Shown here: in pieces, positions 50,685 to 64,000 of the stretch
Numbering within the stretch: the first letter of the stretch is position 1
Layout: each line of letters begins with the position of its first letter
Assembly: GCA_016648135.1 (NCBI GenBank)
Contig: JADDOH010002097.1
Coordinates: forward strand, 186,001-250,000
DNA length: 64,000 nt
From: Agrypnia vestita
Taxonomy: Eukaryota > Arthropoda > Insecta > Trichoptera > Phryganeidae
Reading direction: 5' to 3'
Position numbers and translations under genes: made by a program
The notes under the pieces: model-generated
What the model was told of the DNA's origin: nothing
Seen by the model: the letters and a program-made list of their open reading frames with translations, nothing else
Database searches by the model: none

Positions 50685-51334
50685 GAGTATACCATATACG
50701 GTAGTGTTCAGTGCTCTAATAATTCACCTAGCTTTTGTATTTACTCTGTTTGGTACACAAAAAATCTTAATCATGGTATAGGTTTAAGTATTTTGTCCTT
50801 GTGCCATTTCACAATAAGTACATATTTGTAATGATTCAGTTTCATTTATACAAATACATTGTATCACAGTTAAATTAGGTATTTTCTGTGAATATGTTAG
50901 TAATAATAATAGTCGGATAATTTATATAGCGCCGTTTTCGCGAGTACTCACCGCAAGGGCGCTTTACACAGAAAATTATCTTACAAAACAACTTTCTGCT
51001 AAATAACTTATTTACTATTGTTCACTAGGTGACATGCAAGAAATGGAATTAACGTTTAATATTATGATAGTTGGGAGTGCCTGGGAGAATTAGGTGTTTT
51101 CGCTAAGTGCACACTAGGAGTGGAAAACATTAGCCAGTGGTCTGATTCTATAGGTTTGTCTAAATAAATGCGTTATTTTTATAGGATTGTCTAAATAAAT
51201 GTTATTTTATTAGATTGCTGACCTTCTATTTTTTTACCTTATTTTATCGAAGAGATTCAGCAATGTTATTCTACATCGACCCTTACTAATTAAAGCATTG
51301 TAACTAAGAATTTGTGAATTTTGCCTGTAATGTG

Positions 51335-51432
51335 AAAATGTAGTCTCCTAGAAAGGGGCTCGAACCACCAACACTGAATGATTAGGCAAGAGTCATGACC
51401 ACTAGACCAACAAGCTGCTCCGTATTATAAAG
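51335..51432 (-). mobile_element. tRNA-derived SINE head, family A-like
   Basis: On the - strand GCAGCTTGTTGGTCTAGTGG, TCATGACTCTTGCC and GGTGGTTCGAGCCCC: A and B boxes with tRNA spacing. Only the head region is present. Confidence 0.65.
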
Positions 51433-52605
51433 TAATTAAAAGTATTATTACTAATCAGGAGAGCAGACAGTGTTAATGAATTTTTGATTTATTATTTACA
51501 TGTATATAATTGTTTTATTTATCTATACCACCAGTAGGTACTCACTTTTATCATCTTGTTTGATAATAAAAGTGATGAAAGAGCCACTTGATGATTTAGG
51601 TTATATATTTTGATGGAACTTGTAATTTTTTCTCTTTGACCAGATACTTGAATCCACCCTCCAAACAGACAGCTTCCTATGAAACATATATAAATATGTA
51701 CTCTCTATAACAGCAATGTTATTGCAAGAAGAACTCATTAGTAAGTCTACAATTAAACAAATAGCTACATGGTATAAGCATTATCAATGTCTAGGCCGAT
51801 AAGTTGATTGCACATAATGTTTATTCAACACATGTTACGTCATTGTAGGCAAACTTTTTTCGGATAATGAAAATTACTTGCAAATTACACTGCTGCTGTA
51901 AAATTGTGATGTGATGTAATTTATTCAAAGTATTAAATTATTTTAATTACAGTTGAAAATAATTATTTCTCATTGTTCGAAGTGTAATTTTAAGAAGAAT
52001 AATAACACATAAGTAGCTCTTAAATTTTTATATAAGTGGTGAAAACATAGTATAATTTTATTAATTTTTATAAATATAAAAACGTATTAAAATTACACTT
52101 TGATATCAATGTTCCCTCTAAGGTGTACGGGTGCACACCTATAAATGTTGTGATTTCCCTTCCACAAAATGTTATATATTCTTTCAGACTCATTTCTTAC
52201 TTTTGTTTAAAAAAATGGAGCAAATTTACGCATATGTATATTTTTTTGTACAAAATTTACTACTCGGATGAGTTTATAGTCCGCAAATATAATAGAAAAA
52301 TTAGAGGGAACGTTGGTTGACAATGTTGACGTACATGTTCTATAACAATTGAGTATTATAATAATTCATATTTACATATCAGATTACTTTAGAAGTAAAC
52401 AAACACATAATTAAATTGAGTTTCTATTTGTTCAATTCATTCAAGTTAAATTAATGCTCTGCCAAATCTAAAAATCTCTCTTTGCAAGAATAATAACCTC
52501 TGTTCTTCAGCGGCTATTAATGCCTACAGTCTTAGATTTATAGAAAAAAACCTTTTGAGGTGTAATCAGCCCCCTCGCATCTTACAGAACGAAAACGTGA
52601 ACAGA

Positions 52606-53053
52606 TATTGCTTGCCCAACGTAAATTGGCGTACGGTGACTTTGGAACTAAAACCCGCCCCGCCCGCACCGGCGGTAACCCCTCGCCCTGTCATTCAGTT
52701 TGATTTTGTATTTGCTCGGGAGCTGTGACATCTTGATTACCAATATACACTGAACTATTATGTCCAAAACATCCAAAACAGTCCGGAATGGTGCAAGAAC
52801 AATTGCCAATGAAGTATTAAAGTTTAGCAAAGCTGAAAAAGCAAATAATGGACAGATATTACTGTTTGACAGATAGAGCGGCTGCCATTACTGGTTTGTT
52901 TCTTTAGTGTTGCCTGACCAAATTTCTATTAAAGACTTCGACACCGGTCATTCTGTACATTATTTATAGTGTAATAAATTTACACCCTGGCAACTTCTGT
53001 TACGTGACAGGAACGCCCTCCCTCGCACGCCAATTTACACTGGTACGTCTATA
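52606..53053. mobile_element. TIR element with small conserved ORF (copy 2)
   Basis: Second copy of the element at 12982-13433, with the same ends (TATTGCTTGCCCAACGTAAA; the inverse of TATAGACGTACCAGTGTAAA). The small helix-turn-helix-like ORF is retained but stops earlier, at GLLFDR-stop-like sequence near 52876. Here it is not nested in a foldback element. Confidence 0.65.
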
Positions 53054-53059
53054 CAGCAT

Positions 53060-56000
53060 CCCCATTACGACGGTGACTGCATCATGTTATTCACGACTTT
53101 CACGCTTAGTAGGTAAATAAAGAATGTTGTGAATTCAGAAGTCTCGTGGTATCTACCAATAAAAAGCACTGCCTATATTTTGTATTGTATTGTTTTTTAA
53201 AAAAAACTAATTTTAAAATGCCACACTTAAACCAAACTTTGTACATAACCACACTATTTGCACTCGCTTGATTTTTTCAATTTGGAACTGTTCAAAATTA
53301 AAAAACCCAGAACAGATTGATTTGAATTGAAAAATAAACATCTTTTTGTTGTTTGATGTCACATAATGTCAGGTACAACTTTCTTAAAATTATAGTAAGT
53401 GATTTATCGGTTAATAATACATTTTGAAGAAAAATTGCTTTTTCAATCATGCAGACCATTTTGAAAACTTACCATTCACTTTTTCCCATTGTTGCAATAC
53501 GACTCCTGTCCCCCACTGCTTATGGCACTTAAGTATCACTGGTACAATAAAAATCTTTCGGAAAATAATAATGACGCAATCAATAATTACATTATAATTT
53601 GGCAACTATTATTGAAATAAAATATGTATTCATAATCGTTTAGTTCAGTTTTCAGCATTCTGACAACTCTATTCTTAACTTTTTATTTTGTCATATTTTT
53701 ACATAAAACAATGTTGAAAACATAAAATTTTATATACTACTAGAAATAGCCTGTCAATAATGACGAGTTGCAATAGTTAAATTCAAAGTGCAAAACTCGG
53801 GTGGTCTCTAAAAATTTAGAATTGTTTTTTAGATCATTTTCAACACCACCCAGTCCAATTTTATAATAATTTTAGGCGTAAAAATTAAGCAACTCGTAAA
53901 TTAATCGCTCAGGAGCCTCTCTGAAATTGTTAAGTACTGCTGTCACTATAATTGTTTGTTCCAATGAATAGCCATGGAGCAGTTAAAAATGCTTAAATTT
54001 GTTAATTTTTTTCTAATATTCTGATCCACTTCACGTTCTAGTCGGTGATTTAAGTTTTTATTCTGATCTTCTAATGCCTTTTTTTTGTGCTGTATCAGAA
54101 CGTTCACGTCTTCAGTAAAAAAAAACATTAGTATCACGGTACAAATTTCAAACAATAAAGAATCACCAATCGTAAAATGAAATATGTAGTATAGCGACGG
54201 GTTAAGGAAATCTTTTTACAATCAAATAGCCCATGGTGATTTTATATCTTCATTACATTTTTAAAAAGTTCTTATGAAGATTTATGGAAACTGGCTTTAT
54301 TAAACAGTGATATCAAGGTTAAGTTGCATAGGTAAATGTTGGATAATGGAAGAGTTAGTGGGTCACGCGCCTACTTATTAAGTGAGAAAATATCTAAATG
54401 TGTTGTAAACAACATGAATTTAGACATCTATAATTAGAAAGGAGTGTGTAGCTCACTATGTATCAGATTTGTGTCAAATAGGATATATTAACGTTCCTCT
54501 TCTCTCTCATCAGAGAACTTGTTCATAGTCCTCTAATCGCTTACTCATGGCGTAATAACAAACAAATCTTTTAATTGTTCTTGCATAAACTTTTATTTCA
54601 TCAAAAAAATGTTTCAAATGATTTACACAGCTCACAATATGACATAATTGCTTCTTCCAATTTATTTATCTTCTTTTATTCAAATTAAACTGTTGCAATG
54701 GTAGGTTTTTGAGCGAACATTTACCAAATAAATACATATGTCACGGTTATTAAAATAAACTTCGGTAAAATGATTATCCTGAGGATACTGACTGCTGGTA
54801 ACATATCAAAAACATGTTTATCGCTTTAATTTATAAGGTTATTACTGACAATCATTCAAACATATCAGAGTACATTAAAAGTACACTAACATTTAAAAGC
54901 AACACAAAAAGCTCTATGACAAATGGTCTTCTCGTGTGTCCTCAATATCTATGTCCAATAATTTGGCTAACAAGGACCTGAGGTATATTTAGTTAAATTG
55001 ATCCCTAGAAAACATGTCCATATACGTATTATACATTTTAAGCACTAAGGCTTATTAAATTATATATAATAACAATTTGAAAGGTGCTCAGATTATCTAA
55101 CATCCGAGTGAAAAGATAAAATTTAATTCATCTAACTGGACAAGAAATGCTCATTAATGAAGCTGTCCACAAAATATTTCATTATATTGATTAGCAAACA
55201 ACATATATATGTTTAAGCTGTCCCTAACATTACATTGTTTCTTCTCCGTGTCAAAGTTATGTTTGTCAAATATAAACTAATGTCACAGGTGCTCAAACAA
55301 TGTCTAGTTTTTTCGTGGATTATGACATGACACTAACAATTTGAAAACATATGAATAATGCCCAACCTGAATGAATATTTCTGCAATCGAATCCAAAGAT
55401 ACAAAGATTTATTACAAAATGATTGCACCTGGTACCCTAGATTCTACATAATTTATCATAAATTCGAGAATTTCACATTCCTCTGACAGATACTTATTTT
55501 ACCAAAGGATATGTTTTTTCCGGGACTTGAAAAAAAATGTGTGCAATATTTTTGGGATTTGCAGGTAGGGGCGTGTTCCCTCGGTATTTGCAGTTTCGCA
55601 TATTCGCGAATGATAAATTTTTCAATATTTTTCCATTTTTAAGAAATTTTTGCAAAGTTTCGTTGTTGATTTTACTAGTGCCAATCCTTTTTCCCCAAAT
55701 GTTTACAATATCCATACAATGTTCATACATCCAGTTCATCATGTACATACTCGTAGAAGGATGACTCACTACCCGCATCATCTTTAGTTCTGCTCACCAG
55801 AATCTTAGATCAAGGTGCATTCAAAAGTTATTACGTGAGACAAATATTGCAGGGCCTGGATTTGGAAATTCTCTAGTCCTTTTCTAGTGAGATTATGGAG
55901 GCTAATTTTCACAAATTTTTTCAAGGATAATGGATCTGAGTCGTCAATTATCGCAATCTGGAAGAATTATAACACAATTGATTGCCTCTTAAGTATTAAA

Positions 56001-59000
56001 AACTCCTTTGAGGCGAGTCGAAAATGACAACATGAAAAAACTGACAGATTTCTAAATGATTAAAAGAGATTTTTCAATGGCAAATCAATTAACAGTAAAA
56101 AAATTATTGATGTGGGTCCCATAATTGATACATCAATTAAATATCGAGTAATAATATCCCAGGAAGTTTATACGGATTTAGAAAGTAAGAAAAAACAAAC
56201 AACAAAAATTACTAATTTCTTTAGCGAAGTGGATTATTGCTTGTTTTTAGTTCGTTTCATAGTTTATGTATGAAAATATACTGATAAAATGTTTTTTTTT
56301 TGTGTTTCATTTCGACATAATTTTCCGAAAGACATATTCGTATGAATACAGTCGAGGTTTCACTATTCACGGCCTTTTCTAAGAACTCCTCTACGAAAAC
56401 CGACGGATTACTGTATTTATATAAGAATGTAACTATTGAGAATTTTGTAACTTTGTAGACACCTACGAGGAACAAATATTTTCGTAAGACAAAGGAACAC
56501 CACCTGAACTCGAAATAAAATTCAGATATTTGAAGAGACCGAAATAAAATACAAAGATTTGTACACGAGGTGAGAAAGCAAATGGGAAATAATAATAATA
56601 ATGGGAAAAATATATTTTACGCGGGGGTAGTGTGTGTTGCTATGTCTGGAACATGTAATGAATTTATTAAATTGGTCGCATCATGGACAGACATTCTGAA
56701 TTTACTCAATTATGGTGCGGGGCTGATTGTGGCCTTGTATGATGGTTGCTCAAGATGCTTTAAGCATTGTAAAAATTACTTTATATGAATTTTTGATGAC
56801 AATTTATATTATTAATTATTACCTAACAGTATGATAGTTTAATTTTTTAAAATGTGTAAGGATTTTTTATATGTGTATATGTAAGACATGATAACCAACA
56901 TTCATTTGCCTCATCATTAATTGTGTATTGTTATAATACAGTGAAATGAAATGTTTATATGGAAGAGGCAGCACTGCATTGTCGCAAAAAATATTCTGAC
57001 CCACTTAAGAAATCTTGTTACAATTGAAATAATTTGGTTTGCTTGTAGCTCGCGACATTTTAGAGATTAAAACTTTTAAAAATGAATAATGAAATAAACA
57101 ATTTCATTTGAATTATTATTCATTATCAATCATCGCTGACAAAATCTGTTCAAATTCACGCGACAAACAGTCTGAATACATCGTACCTATTCTTATTGAT
57201 TGATATCTCTGAGCCGGGGGTTAAAAAGACCATCTGCTACGGTGCTCCAGTGTTGTAATATATGCAAAAAAATTATTAGGACCATATATTGTGCGCCACC
57301 TGGATAATCTTTTTGAGAATAGTTGTCAGCATGCTAATAATCATGCAAAATCAACAAAAATGTTTCCGACTTGGGATTCGGATAGGCTAAGCTTTCGTTC
57401 TGAAGAAACTTTGAACACAGCGAAACTTCACAGGTGCAGTATTTGCCTAAAATATTGTGCACTAATATATTGTAAAATAGTATCGAAGGTAGACTGAATT
57501 GATTTTTGAACTTTGCTAAAATTAATCCTTATGTGAAAGGCCAGTGAAACAGTTTGCATATTTCTTGTACTACACAAAGTAAACTTATATCACCTTCTTT
57601 TAAAGAAATAGCCATTTCAAAAAGGATTATAAAAACGCAATTGTTATTAAATAAAATTGCTACAGCTAGTAATCCGTGAAAGCTTTCAAACTAACACAAT
57701 ACCCAGACTGGATAAAGATAAAAACTAATTTCCTTCGCACTGGATGAACAAAATCAAGTGCTTTAGTTCTAGGCCATTGTAACAAATCATTTGTCATCTT
57801 TTTACATATAAGCGCATGGGACTCATACTGAATAATACTCGCATGTCTTTAATAAATACTCTTATTGAAAACAGAAATAAAGATAATTTTACTGGGAGTA
57901 GACCTATTGATTGGTTAAGTCAATAAATTATTTTAAAAGTAACACATTATTATGTATACAGTAATCCCCCAGTTATTAATGCAGACTGCAGACTTTTGCA
58001 TTACTCGAATTTTATGTATGCCGAACTTGAAAATTGTTTATGTGTAGGTACTTATGTACATATTATATGTACATACTAAATATATTATTTATTAATTTTA
58101 TATAAAGGAAAAAAAAATATGAAGTACATAAATATATGTAAATAAAAAAACAAAAAAATAAACTGAAATTCATATATGTATGTATGTACACATACAGTGT
58201 ATGTAATGATATCTCTAAGTACGATCATTACCAGCTGCGAAATCTATGTATACATATGATTTATATACATTGCGTATTTATGTACCCTAAATAAAATAGA
58301 AAATAATTTTTTGTAAAGTTTAATGCAATTTTTTTAAATTTTATGTAACTGAATTTACATAAGTCGCGTGTTACATATCTCGGGGGATTACTGTGATACG
58401 TTATACAAGTTTTTTATTTTCACTTTCCAGACATCTGGATTTGTTTTGAAATTTTAAGTCAATGTTGACCTTTATCACGATAGTGTGTAAACAAGCGATT
58501 AGCTACTGCTATTTTGACATTTTGGTAAATAGGGATCCGGTCAGGAATTGTATAATATAATCTGACATTTTGGTAAACAGAGATCCAGTCAGGAATTGTG
58601 TAATAATATAATCTTATCTTACAGTCTCAGATATGGTATATTGATTTAGTTATTGAATGAATTAAATCAAGCAATATTCTAATTACTTATGTTTTGTTCA
58701 AATGGCGGCATATACTGTTTTTTTCTTTAGATATTCATTACATAAGATAATTTATTTTAGCAATGCTAATATAAAAAGATAAAATTGTTACATATTATTT
58801 TTTGTAATGTAAAGATGTTAATAAATATATAATTAAAATTTTGGAATTTCACACATCTTATATTGTCAATAAAATGATTTATATGTATAGATTAGGAATT
58901 TAAGAGTACATTTTTTGTCAGATCTGAAAGAAAATCAAGCTATTTGATTGAGAAATAACTAGAAATGTTATACATATTTTTGGTCAAGTCACTTTACCTT

Positions 59001-61749
59001 CTGTGAATCAATATTGAAGTACTAGAATTTTTATTTATTTATAAACTATTTTTTATATTAGTTATATTTGAGTAGGGAAAATAATTATCAGAATATAACA
59101 GAGTTTTTAGGAATATTATAGAGGATTTAATGGTGGACATACTATATGTATTGCAAAAACGGATTTGATTACATAGAGGAACTGGAAGCATTGGACCAGG
59201 AGTAAATATTTTTTCAAACTATCTCAGTTGCCACTGAGTCATTACTAAATGTTTGCTTCAATAGCTTCAATTAAACACAAAATAAATTTATTTAATTTAA
59301 CTAATGTCAATAACATTATTATACTATATGTACTTTGTTGAAATATGTAATACTTTGATGAAAGGATATGTTGGTTGGGTTTCTGATTACTGAAGTAGAA
59401 TATTAATAACAAGTGTTCACTCTACAATAAGATGTGTAGTTGTCCATTATTTAAAAATAAAACATTTTCATTTTAATATGAAAATGAATAATGCTTTGAA
59501 TAAAACTAAAATGCCTTTATTTCATCTCTGTAAGTACCAAAGTTATCAGACTGCGAGGTAAACATATGTATCTTCTACATCTTCTAAATGTGTAACAATA
59601 CCTGGGCACAATTAAAAGTTGTTATTCTAGCTTGAATTAATGCTTCATAAAATTTTTAAAATCTAAATTTGCATTCTCTTAATTTACGTCAAATTGACAT
59701 AATTCTCATATTTTCATCGACACTGAATAACAATGCATTAAATGTCATCAGAGAACGTTAATTGATGCTTTGAATGTACATAAAAAAAAAATACACCAAT
59801 TCTGAAGCGCCAAAATGTTTTGTGTAAGTATATGATTACGCACTACTGAAATATTAGTACTAGTGTATGATATTTTTGAGAAAATTAAATCTCACATGCG
59901 CGGTGACTGAATTTTACTATTCGACTTTTTATTGTAATATCAAAATTTTCGCAATATCAAAATCAATTTCAGCATTACAATTTTTATTTTTGTGCGGACA
60001 GGTACATCTGTATTCTTTAATACTAGGAGGAATATCTTCGTACTAATGGCACAAATGCTATTGCGAGACATTTCGTTTACTACATACGACATTGAAATAT
60101 TATAAACAAACCAAACAAGTTCTCAAAATCTATTTATTAAAATTATCATTGATCAATATTCTGGGCAAAATATCGGGAACAATTCTATTCGGCAGTATTT
60201 TGCCATATTCTGGAGTGAGAACTTACGATGCTCAGCGCCTCTAACACATGTTTTAAAAAATTTCCCAAGACACGTTTTTAAAAAGGGCGAGGAAATAAAT
60301 TACGAAACAGTACATGAATATTACGAAACAAAATGAGAGAGTACAGAGATAAACATGGCAACATGAATCCTATTTGTAATGGAAGTAGTAGATATTAAAT
60401 ACAATCTGTTGTCTAGGAAGCATACTTATTTAGTGTAATTTGATATGTACGAGAACACCGAGCCTGACATTTTCAAAAACAAGTAAAACTAAAGACACTT
60501 TCTTTGCAATATTTGAATTAAGTACGAGGACAGAAATGATCAAGTGACAAATTTGAATATTGGATTTTCTAAAAGACATAATCAAATTAATATGTACAAA
60601 CATTCGATTCTAATAAATGCAATTGTTAAAAAAAAAATATTACACAAATCAGCAACGTGTAAATTTGACTAGAATTTTTGAATTGTACGTATAAGCGATA
60701 TTGTTAATAAATTCAAAATTGTACAATCCATCACATACCTACATAAAAGAATACAAAATAAGCCGATATGTCACACTACATTACACCTAATTACCTAACT
60801 CCCGTTTTTTTCTACTCGCCAAACGTTTGATTATTTGTCAATTGCAAACTCTTTTATGTAGAGTATTGATCCCGAGGTACATTTATCAAAGGCATCAGGT
60901 TAAGACAATGTTTCCATATATATAAATCAGTACTTTGTTTTAAAACACGTGAGAAAATAGTACTCAACACTGAAAACTTTATTTAGGAATAGGTTAGCAA
61001 TAAAAAGCAGATTCAAGAAAATCACCGAGGACTGGCCATCAATACAAAGAAGATTCACAATCTGTCGTGTGACACGCATATCATCAAGTCGGAGGTTGAA
61101 ATCACAGTCGGTACCATTTATAACACTGTACACAAATAAATAAATGTATAAAAATGAATAATATACAATTGCAAAACACCACATTATTCTTAATTTATAA
61201 ATCTAATCTACTTTATACATGTCTATGCACACATTTACAAAATATTTATATGTAACATAAAATTGTTAACAAGGACAACGCAAATTCTGGACAGAAATAT
61301 AACAAAAGGAGAAAAAATACATTTGTTATTTGAGACGAACATTTCAGAGAATTAACGCTTTGTTTGTAGTGCTATAATTGCCACCTTGGCAGTGAGTATT
61401 TAGGGAGACTAACTAATTGACTGGGTTAATTTACAATGAATCAATCTTAATCATCTACAAGACAAGTCTACAAAACATAGCATAAAAGATTCATCGATGA
61501 AAACAATAAGGCAAGTACAGCGATAAATCTTTCGAGGATCTTCAAATTCCTCGTAATCCATCCTCCCATTGCCTTCAACAACTCAAGGTATCAACGACAT
61601 CAACAGATGCTTCACACAGGCGTTCAAGCCTAGAGCGGAACCCAATCGGCACCGAATAAATCCTTTCACAGGATAAAGTGCCACAAATGTGAAAAAGAAC
61701 GATATCAAATCGTTGACAAAATATCTCCAGTTTAGGATGGAAGATTCAA
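53060..61749. other. Long AT-rich intergenic region, possible 3' UTR of the gene at 61.75 kb
   Basis: No supported exon. The only element identified is at 57959-58393. A Lys/Glu-rich coiled-coil-like open stretch at 54110-53990 (-) follows a good acceptor-like sequence but has no clear donor. 58538-58606 repeats itself (TGACATTTTGGTAAA twice). Part of the right-hand end may be 3' UTR of the - strand gene. Confidence 0.4.
57959..58393. mobile_element. Mariner/pogo-type MITE
   Basis: Left end CAGTAATCCCCCAGTTATTA, preceded by TA; right end the inverse of CAGTAATCCCCCGAGATATG. 435 bp, no coding. The right-hand TA has mutated to TG. Confidence 0.68.
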
Positions 61750-62373
61750 TCAGCGGTCAGTGTAGCGGGTCATGGCGCTACCCTTGCTGGAGCTGCCTGC
61801 CAACACACTCATCGGAGGGAGCTTGTTCCCTTCAACGCTTAGGATGTGTCCAGAGATGAGCAACTTGGGCATCTCTTCCTCAACTACTTTCCCATTCACT
61901 ACACTCTTCATCTGTGAATCTGGTAACAGAGTGTTTGTTTCTTCTAACACTTGAATTCCATCCACCCGCAAGTTATTATTTCTGCCGCACATCATATCCG
62001 AAGGATCAGGATTGGTTTTCCAACCCATCTTCGGAGCGATGTGGGATTGTTTTGAAGAACCAGTAAGATAACTGCTGGGTTTCATTTCCGTAAGAGGTTT
62101 TGCTTGATGATGTACCTCTGTTAAAGACTGTTTCTTAAAACTGACCAGATGGGTGGCGGCGAGGGGCCTTGGATAAGGCAAAGAAGACGAATTGTCAGTG
62201 CTCAAGAGACCCGAGAGTATCTTGTTGTCCCCCTTAACGGATGAAGAGCTTGCCGGAGCGAGTGGAGGCGGAGACGATGTATTTTTAGCTTTAACAAGAA
62301 TACTAGTACTAATTGCAAATTTATCAACGCCACAATTTTGAGAGAAAATATTTCCATTGACTGTTCTCGTTGT
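61750..62373 (-). CDS. Last coding exon of an unrecognised Ser/Pro-rich protein
   Basis: Acceptor TTTTTTCAG|ACA at 62374-62376, then 207 codons to TGA at 61752-61750, all open. Reads TTRTVNGNIFSQNCGVDKFA, later NTSSPPPLAPASSSSVKGDN, YPRPLAATHLVSFKKQSLTE, MGWKTNPDPSDMMCGRNNNL, VVNGKVVEEEMPKLLISGHI and ends KGSAMTRYTDR. Low-complexity Ser/Pro content, no domain recognised. Codon use and clean splice acceptor favour a real exon. No start codon fits inside; earlier exons must lie above 62376, perhaps beyond the window. Confidence 0.68.
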   Translation of the reverse strand, partial: TTRTVNGNIFSQNCGVDKFAISTSILVKAKNTSSPPPLAPASSSSVKGDNKILSGLLSTDNSSSLPYPRPLAATHLVSFKKQSLTEVHHQAKPLTEMKPSSYLTGSSKQSHIAPKMGWKTNPDPSDMMCGRNNNLRVDGIQVLEETNTLLPDSQMKSVVNGKVVEEEMPKLLISGHILSVEGNKLPPMSVLAGSSSKGSAMTRYTDR

Positions 62374-62515
62374 CTGAAAAAATAAGAAAATACATTCAAA
62401 TTAGTTATGCTGTCTACTACTGGCACCCGTGAAGGAAACAATTATATACAAATCCGCTTTTTAATAACTTATTATAACCCCCCCCCTCTTGGGTTTTTGC
62501 TATGTGAGTACCTAA

Positions 62516-62780
62516 ATATCGTCGCTGTATATATAATTAAGCCTATGTGCCGTTTTAGTACATTCTGAGATAAACAAATGAAACTATTTTAAAAAATAAT
62601 TGCACAGACTAGATTTATAAAAATTATTTTACATAATTACTAGGCAGACTTGCCAGATGAACGGCAATGTTTATTTTAGTCTATTTCTATTATTTATATG
62701 AAAAATTGACAAATTGATTCATTCATCTGAGAATGTATTAAACGGCACTTAGGCTTAATTATACATACAGCGACGATATA
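62516..62780. mobile_element. MITE with about 65-bp TIRs
   Basis: ATATCGTCGCTGTATATATA at the left and its inverse TATACATACAGCGACGATAT at the right, extended by TTAAGCCTATGTGCCGTTTT and its inverse. No coding. In the presumed intron upstream of the exon at 61750-62373. Confidence 0.7.
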
Positions 62781-63771
62781 GTCTAATAGCTTTTGTCAAA
62801 TCAAGTGTGTAGCAGGCCCTGTTACCTATTTGTAGAAATGTAGTCTAGACAAAATAATAACTTAGAAAAACTCTTTACAGTGTCACATTTATCTATTCTG
62901 GTGAAGGCGTCGCTTATAAAGTGTACATGTCGTGATGACATCTTTAGTTTTCAGTAACTTTCACCAGATCCGAGAAGTTTGTGATACTATACAGTCACAA
63001 ATGTGTAATTTGAACAAAAAATGAAATAAAAATGTATTTCATAGTGATCACTTTATTTATTGACTATCAAATAATTACCGTAATATCAACAATAAATTTG
63101 CATAATGTTAAGGCTCCACAGCCGATTCGAAAAAATGTGGTTCTGTCAAATTACGTCAATAGATCATCCGCTTTCAAGCCGTGCCTGAGATGTCATCTGA
63201 GCGCAAATCGAATAAAAATTACATATTCGTTACATATTTATGGTACATACGTTGCTAAAACAGTAAGGTTTTGTTAGAAAGAGATGGTCATATATTCATC
63301 CATTTCGAGCACCAGCGGAATACCCAGGTGTCCCCGTGGTCCACAGAAAAAAGAAGCCGTGGGCTACTATTTGTGTCAAAATACTTCCTTATTTTAACTA
63401 TTGTCAAATGCTCGTTTATTATTTGAGTTGAATTATTATTTTCCATAAAGAATTAAAGAAACATATTAATAATTCTGTACTCCTTTTTAAATTAATGCGT
63501 ATCTTAATATGATAATCACAAAATAATTACGCCCACGCGCATATGTTGATCATTTCCGGCATGTGACTTTGACTAAATTCAAATAATTTTACGAATTTAT
63601 TAAAACGAAATACGGTCCACATATTTATATTACACATTAAACTGAATTTAGAAAAATTTCATTTTCATAGTCATTTCTTGCATCGAAACATCGATCTGCA
63701 CAAATAAATTTTATTAAATAAACTTGGTATACGCCTATTTCAAAATTACAACGTTGCGATGTCTTACACAC

Positions 63772-63800
63772 TTATACGCGTGCGCACTGCGCAGGCACAA
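63772..63800. promoter_or_regulatory. Possible NRF-1-like promoter motif
   Basis: GCGTGCGCACTGCGCAGGCA is a strong CG-rich near-palindrome in AT-rich DNA and resembles the TGCGCA..GCGCA core bound by NRF-1/Ewg. It could mark a promoter for the - strand gene, but no transcript start is visible. Confidence 0.3.
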
Positions 63801-64000
63801 ACTGCGACGTTGTCAAACGTCAGATATATACGTGAAATTTACGCACTGTCAAAATTTAAAATTTTGATCATATCAACAAAATCGTATATATTAGGTCCTT
63901 ACATATGAAATTGGCGTTTTGCCGTACTGGCAAATTTGATCTCAAATATCTTCTCTTTGGTTAGGAATTCCAAATCCAAATTTATACAGCTATTTACTCA

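Noticed and set aside
55494..55781. 95-codon - strand ORF
   Set aside because: No recognised domain; includes a repeat-like CGCGAATATGCGAAACTGC stretch and lacks splice or start context.

Overview
This is an AT-rich, intron-rich, repeat-dense eukaryotic nuclear window, almost certainly from an insect. It has GT-AG introns of up to about 6 kb, proteins that read as insect orthologues, tRNA-derived SINEs, and many families of LINE, Penelope-like, hAT, pogo/Tigger and Harbinger-type elements. The order of insect cannot be fixed from the sequence alone. There are no bacterial features, CRISPR arrays or operons.

Four protein-coding loci can be supported. (1) A senju-like UDP-galactose/nucleotide-sugar transporter on the + strand, rebuilt from four exons between 2156 and 11614 (361 aa). 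(2) The AMP-activated protein kinase beta subunit on the - strand, rebuilt from five exons between 43207 and 30301 (283 aa). It has an N-myristoylation start, a glycogen-binding module and the complete C-terminal alpha/gamma-binding domain. (3) An intact intronless ELAV/Hu-family RNA-binding protein at 47604-48524 (+, 306 aa, three RRMs), with shortened loops in RRM1 and RRM2; it looks like a diverged retrogene. (4) The last coding exon of an unrecognised Ser/Pro-rich protein at 61750-62373 (-), whose upstream exons I could not find.

The rest is a dense graveyard of mobile elements, often nested. 0.5-1.5, 12.9-13.9 and 15.2-15.8 kb: one foldback family, twice split by later insertions. 16.4-18.2 kb: two further palindromic elements, one split by a 5'-truncated LINE with a clear target-site duplication. 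18.7-19.2, 38.9-39.3 and 41.3-42.0 kb: Penelope-like element (PLE) remnants with GIY-YIG-type C-terminal coding. 19.6 kb: a Harbinger-type MITE. 23.15-23.74 and 25.56-26.21 kb: two hAT-type elements with 8-bp target duplications. 24.5-25.4 kb: a CR1/jockey-like LINE tail with an 86-bp tandem repeat. 11.6-12.5 and 30.5-31.4 kb: two pogo-like elements, each starting 27 nt from a coding exon. 43.4-47.1 kb: a GC-richer block, probably decayed LTR-type and other repeats. 53.1-61.7 kb: mostly featureless AT-rich intergenic DNA.

The most interesting signal is a set of hammerhead-ribozyme-like motifs (CTGATGA, stem II, GAAA, very short palindromic stem III, UH) scattered through the window. They lie at PLE ends and, strikingly, as head-to-head inverted pairs inside palindromic elements (809-1119, 5897-6080, 33030-33220). 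The pair at 5897-6080 is intact on both strands. PLEs are known to carry hammerhead motifs; the inverted paired arrangement and the variety of stem III palindromes in one window deserve testing.
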